Shown piece after piece: positions 57,141 to 64,000 of a stretch of 64,000 bases of DNA. The notes under the pieces are model-generated. The model saw only the letters and a program-made list of their open reading frames with translations. It was not told the DNA's origin and did not search any database. Positions within the stretch are counted from its first letter, which is position 1; each line of letters begins with the position of its first letter. Origin of the DNA: Beroe forskalii (Eukaryota; Ctenophora; Nuda; Beroida; Beroidae); assembly GCA_011033025.1 (NCBI GenBank), contig WFMF01000245.1, positions 124,001 to 188,000 on the forward strand, written 5' to 3'. The translations under genes and the position numbers were made by a program.

Positions 57141-58760
57141 AGGGAACCTAGAATTGGTAATCTGAATCAGTCAAAGATAAATCGCAGAAAAACCATAGAC
57201 ACATTTGACATAACAACTTATTAGCAAGCATCTTAGTTCAGGTATTTCATTTTATCTTGAATATACCCCGCGTACATAAATAGGCGGTTACTTTCAACAA
57301 TTTGGCAGCAACAAGGGTTAGAGTCAATGCTTTGGGTAAGATTTTGGTTAGGGTCAGGACTGAGTGATGAAATGGCAAAACGCGAAACGTCGACAGTGGA
57401 TTTGAATAGTTATTAAGTACCTATAATATAACACGGTCAAGCGATTTATGCGACTATATAGCCTATAGGTAAGGCATGGCGATTGGCGTTGGTATGACCC
57501 ATGTGAGCATATAAAAATATAACGGGCATTTCACCTTCAACCTTAATAATTCTATCAATACTATATTACATACTTAAATACATACTTAAATTCCTAGGAA
57601 CTACCAACGGAAGATACACCTTAATAAGGTTATTCGATGAACATTAACGACAGTAAAGTAAACTTATTGACTGATGACTAACCAAGGTCCCGGAATGAAA
57701 CTGCAGACATTGTCAATTAGCAATAATTTTACCCCAGGAAGTTGTAAAATAAACATTCGAACTGAGTTAAACCAATCAGGAGTTTATTACTTGTCAAAGC
57801 AATCAGGTTGACCTAGTAAGCATTGACCTATAGTGTATAATCGAAATTTGAGACGATGTCTGATGACCCAGTTTGGAATGTTAGGTATCACAAAAAGTAG
57901 TTACACACATTGTGATTCATAGTAGAAATTAGCATCATCATCCGAAACTCAGCTACCCATTTTACCAATAATTACAGGGGATGTATAGGATGGATACATG
58001 GGATGCAATTTTCTCAAGGAGTGCAGAGCATCCCGTGCATCCCCTCTGGCTACCTGGCTGAACCGATAATACATTAATACAATCAATTATCATATCTACC
58101 ACTGATTTTAACTCAATTTAAATCAATTGTCGATTGACGATTGATTCGATGCATAAGCTCATTATAAGCAAAGAAAGGGGACGTAAAATTATTCCAATTG
58201 AATGAAGATTACGAAAATTAAAATACTATTTTCATCCGAACGAATACTGTAAAACCAATTCATGGTGATTGAGAAGTCAACAAATCATATATATTGTATT
58301 TTTGAATTTTTTAAATTTTCCTTTGCTTAAGACGTCCTATTAAGATTTAAACAAATCAATAGTTCCAAACACTCAATTATAAAAAAGTAAAAGTAGTCAG
58401 CAAAAGCTATAAAGACAGGATACATTGTTGTCATTGAACTTGCTAAGATTGTCAATTTACTTGCAACACCCGATATGAATTTTATATATACACTATAATA
58501 CATTTCAATGACTATACAATGATAACAAATACATTTCACAGAATATGCTAGTCACGCTTTTAATAATAACTTAATAAGACTGTTATCATAATATCGACTC
58601 AGTACAATAATAACTGTGTTATGCGCAGCCCCATCATGTATTGTAAACTGTTGTGTCAGTATTAAAATTATAACGTTACTAGAATTACTAAATTATAGAG
58701 TTATTGCAAACTCATTAACTGCAATGATGATATCAAATAAAGAAATAAGTTAAAAAATTT
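57141..58760. other. Upstream flank of MYND gene 1, duplicated at 62149-63870
   Basis: No gene was seen. Up to about 58545 it aligns with the flank of MYND gene 2 (for example ACGATGTCTGATGACC and GAATGCAGAGCATCCC-like words). So the duplication unit includes at least 1.4 kb upstream of the gene and presumably its promoter. Confidence 0.65.
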
Positions 58761-58940
58761 ATAAAAAAGATCCCAAATTTCAAATTTAAAATTTAAAATT
58801 TTTTCAATAATTCAAATTTTACATAACATCACCACCCAAAAATTTTTAAAATTTTACAAAATAGTATAGGTAGCATGATGTACCCTGAATGAAAAAAAAA
58901 TTTTAATTTTTTAATAATTTTTCTAATTTTTGCCCCAAAA

Positions 58941-59040
58941 NNNNNNNNNNNNNNNNNNNNNNNNNNNNNNNNNNNNNNNNNNNNNNNNNNNNNNNNNNNN
59001 NNNNNNNNNNNNNNNNNNNNNNNNNNNNNNNNNNNNNNNN
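58941..59040. other. Assembly gap (100 N)
   Basis: Exactly 100 N bases, the conventional size for a gap of unknown length. The sequence before it is very AT-rich (AAATTTAAAATT words), which may explain the break. Confidence 0.99.
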
Positions 59041-59521
59041 CAGGTGAAAATTATAATGTATTTCTTAAAACTCAAAACACCAGTTTTCACTTTCATACTG
59101 ATTTGTCACTCAAAAATTGATGTGAACACATGGCATGGAAATGCTTTATACATTAAGCATGGAAATGCTTCATACATTAAGCTCATCAATGCTTCAAGGT
59201 GATGCCTGATTCTAAACCTAAACTATATAAAGGCATATCTGACTTGTTGTTCAAAGTTTCAGTGAACTCAGAGTGACAAATTGATATGAGAGTGACAAAC
59301 TGGTGTTTTGAGTTTTGGAATTCTGTACATATTGATTGTCATCTGAAGTTGAGTCTGTAACAATCGAATTAGTTGTTTAGTTGTCTGTCTAATTCATGAA
59401 GGAAGAAAATTTGTTAAGTATATCAATAGCACTTTGAGTGACTCAGTCATACATGTGACAAATTGGTCTTCAAAAATGGTCATTGGTCAAGTTCACTCAT
59501 TATAAAGCCAACTTCTACTAG

Positions 59522-59693
59522 GAAGTATGTTGCCGAGGTAGCTGAAATGACTGTTCACTGTGGTATCAAGATAACACCTGATAATATAATAATTAAAGAT
59601 GCCCAGAAAGATTCAAAGTTCAATGTAGACATAACTCTTCAAAATGTTTCAAAGAATTCAAAGTTGATTCGTTTACGTGGCCCAGAGACACAG
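59522..59693 (+). CDS. Probable exon with ASH/MSP-like beta-domain
   Basis: The plus-strand segment between CTTCTACTAG and CAG|GTAAGT reads KYVAEVAEMTVHCGIKITPD, then NIIIKDAQKDSKFNVDITLQ and NVSKNSKLIRLRGPETQ. The pattern of I-x-P, a short strand, then 'ITLQN-S-x-x-S-x-x-IR' is what begins ASH/MSP-like Ig domains of ciliary proteins such as CFAP47, CFAP74 or HYDIN. The 172-bp exon ends in phase 0. It may be an initiating exon (internal Met at residue 9 of the piece), and the rest of the gene was not found before the window ends. The family assignment rests on pattern only. Confidence 0.5.
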
Positions 59694-59825
59694 GTAAGTT
59701 ATCTGAGAAATTTATGAGTGAGGCCTATACATTTATGGATGCATAATTTACCTATTTTCATGCATGATGCTTACATAAATTCGGACATATTGTGTTAAAA
59801 TTATGATATTTATGATAAGTTACTA

Positions 59826-60816
59826 CAGGGTGTTTCATATTAAGTGTGACTATTTTGAAACTGTACTGAAAATTCAATGAAAGACTTGGCACTGATTATC
59901 AGTCTTCTTGATATGCCAATATGATTGGAATTTATGCCCAAAAAGTTTCAGATGATTGCAATTATTTATTTCTTGGCAAATTGACCTTTTTGCTAGGGCT
60001 ACAGTTTCAAAACTGAAAATTTCAAATTTGATGCATGCTAGGAGATTTGCTGTTTGTCATACCTTTTAGGCACTGTACTAAGTTTTGTTGGTCCAACTGA
60101 GGCTGTGTGGTGTCTAAGCTATCAAAAATAAACATCCCAAGGTTTAAGGTCATACTGTGACCAACTTCACGATGAAAATTTTGATCTGCCTAGTCAGTTT
60201 CAAAAGTGTCGCAAACACTGGAGTCTGCTAACAGAATAAGCTGGACCCTACACTTGACCCACAAAGGTTTTCATAGTTACTGATTCACCTAAGATACAAA
60301 ACTGATGCTTCATACTTTCATAGCATGGTCAATTCTATACTTTGAACTCGTAAACTGTCCTTGAGATCCTCAATTTTAGTAGAAACTGCCTTTAGAAACG
60401 AATGAGATGCTTTTTTCTTATTGCTAGACAGTGGCACTTTGATACCGCTGCGGCAGATCAATATTTTTCATCGTGAAGTTGGTCACAGTATAACTTTAAA
60501 CCTTGAGATGTATTATTTTTGATAGTTCAGACACCACACAACCTCAGTTGTAACAACAAAACTTGGTACAGTGCCTAAACGGTATGCGAAACAGCGAATC
60601 TCTAGAATGCATCAAATTTGAAAATTTTCAGTTTCTGAAACTGTGCCCTAGCAAAAGGTCGATTTGTGAAAATGAATAATTACAATCATCTGGAAACTTT
60701 TGGGGCATAAATTCCAATCATATTGGCATAACAAGAAGACTGATAATCAGTGCTAAGTCTTTCGTTGAATTTTCAGTACAGTTTCAAAATAGTCACACTT
60801 AATATGAAACACCCTG
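59826..60816. mobile_element. Foldback transposon with CAGGGTGTTTCAT ends, TA flanks, 991 bp
   Basis: The ends CAGGGTGTTTCATATTAAGT and ACTTAATATGAAACACCCTG are perfect inverted repeats flanked by TA (59824-59825 and 60817-60818). The arms stay similar for about 400 bp, for example GTGACCAACTTCACGATGAA against TTCATCGTGAAGTTGGTCAC. The centre is about 200 bp of unpaired sequence. CAGGGTGT ends with TA duplication are typical of Tc1/mariner-type MITEs. Its right edge lies beside the start of the second MYND duplication block. Confidence 0.88.
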
Positions 60817-60864
60817 TAGCATTATACTATTATACTATTATATTCTTGTCATAAGTTCTCCTTT

Positions 60865-62148
60865 CTAGCAATCTTTCACAACTTCAGTGGACATTCTGCT
60901 CACGTAGTACAGTAGAGAAAACGGATCACTAAGGTCAATATCACCATGGTACTTCCTGACAAACCTCGTGATGTCAAACATTGCTCTATCAATGGTGAAC
61001 TCAACCTCCGATTCCGAGTACTCAGCGGGGTTCGTTGACTTCGCCACAACGCGGTACAAGTCCGCAATGCGTTCCTGAGCGAACTTGACATCGGGGCCCA
61101 TCAGATGAAGGTACCTCAACAGAGACACGATCTCCCCACTAACAGAGTGAGGCCTCTCCCAGTCCAGGAACTTGGTTTTCAGGTACTCCGGATCGGAGAA
61201 GGGCTCCGAGTTAGCCAGGATGGGGATGGCGTACATGTTGTAACTGTCAATGGCTTGGTACAGGTCCCACTGTTGCTCCTGGAGTTGTCTCACGGTCCGT
61301 TCCACGTTGCCCCTCGAGGGGTTGCTACTGCCCGGAACGAGGAAGGAACGGATCTTGCTCAGCACTGGGTAGTTGCAGTAGAGCTTCTGCAGGGCTGGGT
61401 TGTTACTGGTTCTAGGGATGGTGCCCAGGAGGAAGGTGTTGAAGAGGATGTAACCTGCCCGAATAGCACATTCCAGCTTCACTTTGAAGTGAAACAGCAT
61501 GAACAGGGTGAGAAGGGCCGGCTTGTTGAACACGTACAGATCGTGGATGTCACAGTCGTCATCCTTCTCCTCGAGATCAAACAGTTGTCCATCTGATGCC
61601 ATGACAGCTTTCCAATCTTCGAATATATCTTCGTTTGCGTCAGGGTACAACTGGTGAGAGTAGGATCGCAACAGTTTCTTTGGCTTGAGATACCTGTCTG
61701 GGGTAATCGAGCACTGGGAAAGTACTGCATCTTTGATGATGCTATAGGCGGAGTGGAATCTGTCTTCCGTTAGGAGCAAGCAAACCAGTTTAAACCTCAT
61801 GCTATTGTAATCTGTCTTGTAGTTCATGAGGTGCTCGACAGCGAGCTCAAAGGGAAGTTCACAGTTGTTGTCAACGTCGCACTTCAGGAGAAGATGAACG
61901 TAGTCAGAAGCACACTTCAACACTTCACCTTCCGTCATGTCACTCAGCTTCGCCTCACGGATCTTAGACAAGGCAACGCAGTGGGGCTTGTGTGATTTCC
62001 AGCTTTTTCTCTGGCACGTGGCGGAACAGTACTTGATAGCCCGGCACTTGGTACAAATCAGTTTTCCCTCGGACTTGCAGGTGCTACAGGTGAAAACAGT
62101 GCGGTCCAGAGAGACGGAGAAGAGGAAGGTCTCTTTGCTGCTCGCCAT
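60865..62148 (-). CDS. MYND zinc-finger protein, tandem copy 2
   Basis: Single-exon 427-codon ORF from ATG 62148, the same length as copy 1. All eight MYND ligands are kept, but the finger carries six of the roughly 16 amino-acid differences: S25K, V27E, R29K, T31I, K44T and Q48K. Others include S74G, F168L, AI to ST and F to Y near residues 371-377. The C-terminal 200 residues are nearly unchanged. Both copies look intact, so both are probably expressed. Orientation and flank match copy 1, consistent with a direct tandem duplication of about 3 kb. Confidence 0.9.
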   Translation of the reverse strand: MASSKETFLFSVSLDRTVFTCSTCKSEGKLICTKCRAIKYCSATCQRKSWKSHKPHCVALSKIREAKLSDMTEGEVLKCASDYVHLLLKCDVDNNCELPFELAVEHLMNYKTDYNSMRFKLVCLLLTEDRFHSAYSIIKDAVLSQCSITPDRYLKPKKLLRSYSHQLYPDANEDIFEDWKAVMASDGQLFDLEEKDDDCDIHDLYVFNKPALLTLFMLFHFKVKLECAIRAGYILFNTFLLGTIPRTSNNPALQKLYCNYPVLSKIRSFLVPGSSNPSRGNVERTVRQLQEQQWDLYQAIDSYNMYAIPILANSEPFSDPEYLKTKFLDWERPHSVSGEIVSLLRYLHLMGPDVKFAQERIADLYRVVAKSTNPAEYSESEVEFTIDRAMFDITRFVRKYHGDIDLSDPFSLLYYVSRMSTEVVKDC

Positions 62149-62989
62149 AGGGAACCTAGAATTGGTAATGTAAATTAGTCAAAGATAAATCGCAGAAAAA
62201 TCATAAACACATTTAACATAACAACTTAACAAGCATTTCAGTTTATCTTGAATAGTTGAATATACTCCGCGCACAAAAATATGCGGTCATTTTCAACATA
62301 CCGCTGAATTATGAATAGTGAATAGGTACCAGACCTAATGAGATAATATCAAAATTCAAAATATCATAATTTTCGAGGAACTTCCAACCGAAGATGAACA
62401 TTAATGACAATAAAGTACCAATTGACTGATGACTAACCAGACAGCAGAGAGACAGAGTCTATTAGCAATAATATTACCCCGGGAAGTCGTAAAATAAACA
62501 TTCGAACTGTCCTGAGTTAAACCAATCAGGAGTTTATTACTTGTCAAAGAAATTAACCTTGTGTATAATCGAAATTTGAGACGATGTCTGATGACCTAGT
62601 TTGGAATGTGTAGGTATCACAGAAAGTAGTTACACACATCTTGTTAATTCACAGTGGAAATTAGCATCATCATCCGAAACTCAGCTGCCCATTTTACCAA
62701 TCATTACAGGCGGATGCATAGGATGGATACATACATAGGGGATGCAATTTTCTCAGGGAATGCAGAGCATCCCCTGCATCCCCTCTGGCTACCTGGCTGA
62801 ACCGATAACTAATCAATTATCATATCAACCTACTGATTTGAAATCAATTGTAGATTGACGATTGATTCAATGCATAAGCTCATATTAACTTATTAAGCAA
62901 AGAAAGGAAACGTAAAATTATTCCAATTAAATGAAGATCACGAAAATTTAAAATAATATTTCCATCCGAACGAATACTGTAAAACCAAT
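62149..62989. other. Upstream flank of MYND gene 2
   Basis: It aligns with 57141-58260 with scattered indels (a block around 57300-57530 is missing here). No separate feature was seen. Confidence 0.6.
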
Positions 62990-62991
62990 TA

Positions 62992-63600
62992 CCTTACAAG
63001 ACAAAATAACATGGGACAATAATTCCGGAGATCGAAATTTTGGGGGTTCGAAAATATGGGGATTTTTTTCAAAAATCCCCAAATTTCGTTCCCCAAATTA
63101 AATCAGGTGATTTTCGCCTTTTTTCAAATTCGAAAAAAATAAGGTTACTTTTGGGAATAAATCAGAACTTCAGAAAGGCCAATATTACTGAAGTGATCGA
63201 AGTAGTAGAATTTCCAGTACAAGATCCCTTTTATCGAGTCGAGTGTAGGAGGTTTTATTAGGAATTACTGCATTTAAGATATTTTTAACTCTTCTGCACT
63301 GATATATTTATTGAAATTTGTCTGGGAATTCTATATTTCATGCACTGTTAGTCAAATCACAAACCCTTCCTAAGCCCGCATAGGTGTGTGTACGCGCGCG
63401 GCGCTACCCTACGGGACACCCTGTTCTGGGGAAGCGCGCCGCGCAATGCAGACAGGGATATACGTGTTTAGCAACACAAACCCGCAATTAACTAATTTGG
63501 GGGAAATAATTTTGGGGATCGAAATTTTGGGGGGACGAAAATATGGGGATTTTTTCGTAAAATCCCCAAATTTCGTACCTTTTAAATATGTCTCGTAAGG
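62992..63600. mobile_element. TA-flanked MITE, 609 bp, in the copy-2 flank only
   Basis: The ends CCTTACAAGACA and TGTCTCGTAAGG are imperfect inverted repeats with TA at 62990-62991 and 63601-63602. Inner words GATCGAAATTTTGGGGG and AAAATCCCCAAATTTCGT occur near both ends. The copy-1 flank has the uninterrupted CCAATTCATGGTGATTG at about 58255. It belongs with the elements at 29301 and 46949 by its ends. Confidence 0.8.
63367..63474. mobile_element. 108-bp MITE with 9-bp target duplication, copy 3, nested
   Basis: The same element as at 27370 (TTCCTAAGCCCGCATAGG to ATACGTGTTTAGCAA), inserted inside the 609-bp MITE. CACAAACCC flanks it at 63358-63366 and 63475-63483. The central hairpin differs by a CACCCTGTTCTGGG segment. 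Confidence 0.85.
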
Positions 63601-63879
63601 TAATGGTGATTGAGAAGTCAACAAATCATATATAATGCATTTCTTATTTCCTTTGTTCAAGACGTCCGATTAAGATTTAAACAAATCATTAGTTCAAAAC
63701 ACTAGATCATAAAAAGTGAAAGAAGTCAACGAAAGCTATGAATACAGGATGCATTGTTGTCATTGAACTTGCTAAGAGTGCCAATTTACTTGCAACAGTC
63801 AATACCACAATTTTATATACACTATAATACATTTCAATGGCTATACAATGATAACACAAATATTTCACAGTACATGAAA

Positions 63880-64000
63880 TTAAGCACTCTGAAAATTAAG
63901 AACGCACATTATTAGGCAACACCAAATTAAGCATTTTTCATAGCTATTTTGCTTATTATTTATCATATCGATTTTTTACGTTACACCAAATTAAGCATTT
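63880..64000. repeat. ACACCAAATTAAGCATTT direct repeat at window edge
   Basis: The word occurs at about 63919 and 63983, with a related AAATTAAGCACT at about 63887. It may be the start of an element continuing past the window. Confidence 0.4.

Noticed and set aside
63040-63261. Plus-strand 73-codon frame
   Set aside because: It lies inside the 609-bp MITE and reads its terminal-repeat sequence.

Overview
This is nuclear DNA of a multicellular animal: genes are split by GT-AG introns, intergenic space is large, AT-rich and full of DNA-transposon debris and minisatellites, and the best gene encodes DNAAF3, which is needed for motile cilia. The many TA- and TTAA-flanked foldback elements and minisatellites fit a marine invertebrate. 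I cannot name the species. There is one 100-base assembly gap.

Layout. 1-10 kb: LINE debris, short tandem repeats, a two-by-two palindrome, a 1.2-kb minisatellite of 17-bp units and one weak coding candidate. 10.5-16.3 kb: the last three exons of an unrecognised minus-strand gene; one intron holds a 44-bp tandem array and two adjacent TTAA-flanked elements. 16.3-26.6 kb: mostly gene-poor, with small dispersed repeats, a degenerate tRNA-like sequence and an E-box cluster. 26.6-53.3 kb: a large direct segmental duplication (block A 26.6-44.4 kb, block B 44.4-53.3 kb). Each block has a short Ser/Lys-rich terminal exon and the 3' half of DNAAF3; block A carries that half twice, joined by a sequence that looks like an assembly hybrid. 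51.1-55.0 kb: the complete seven-exon DNAAF3 gene (minus strand, 479 codons as I read it), whose 3' half lies in block B. 55.9-62.1 kb: two tandem, intronless 427-codon MYND-finger genes on the minus strand, with the gap, a likely ASH/MSP-like exon on the plus strand and a 1-kb palindromic transposon between them.

The most unusual signal is that three introns in two genes end in a tandem array whose unit is the intron's own 3' splice site plus the first bases of the next exon. These are a 64-bp unit before DNAAF3 exon 5 (about 11 copies in the intact gene, about 36 in block A), a 39-bp unit before DNAAF3 exon 6 (about 3 versus about 19 copies) and a 44-bp unit before the penultimate exon of the gene at 11 kb. 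The 39-bp unit keeps the reading frame (13 residues per unit). The 64-bp unit is open in all frames and returns to frame every three units (64 residues). The 64-bp array also forms the breakpoint of the segmental duplication.

Comparing blocks A and B gives filled and empty sites for three transposons: two with TTAA target duplications in A and one with TA in B. Further small elements carry 9-bp or 8-bp direct flanks. Several non-autonomous DNA-transposon families have therefore moved recently, or differ between haplotypes if A and B are alleles placed in tandem by the assembler.
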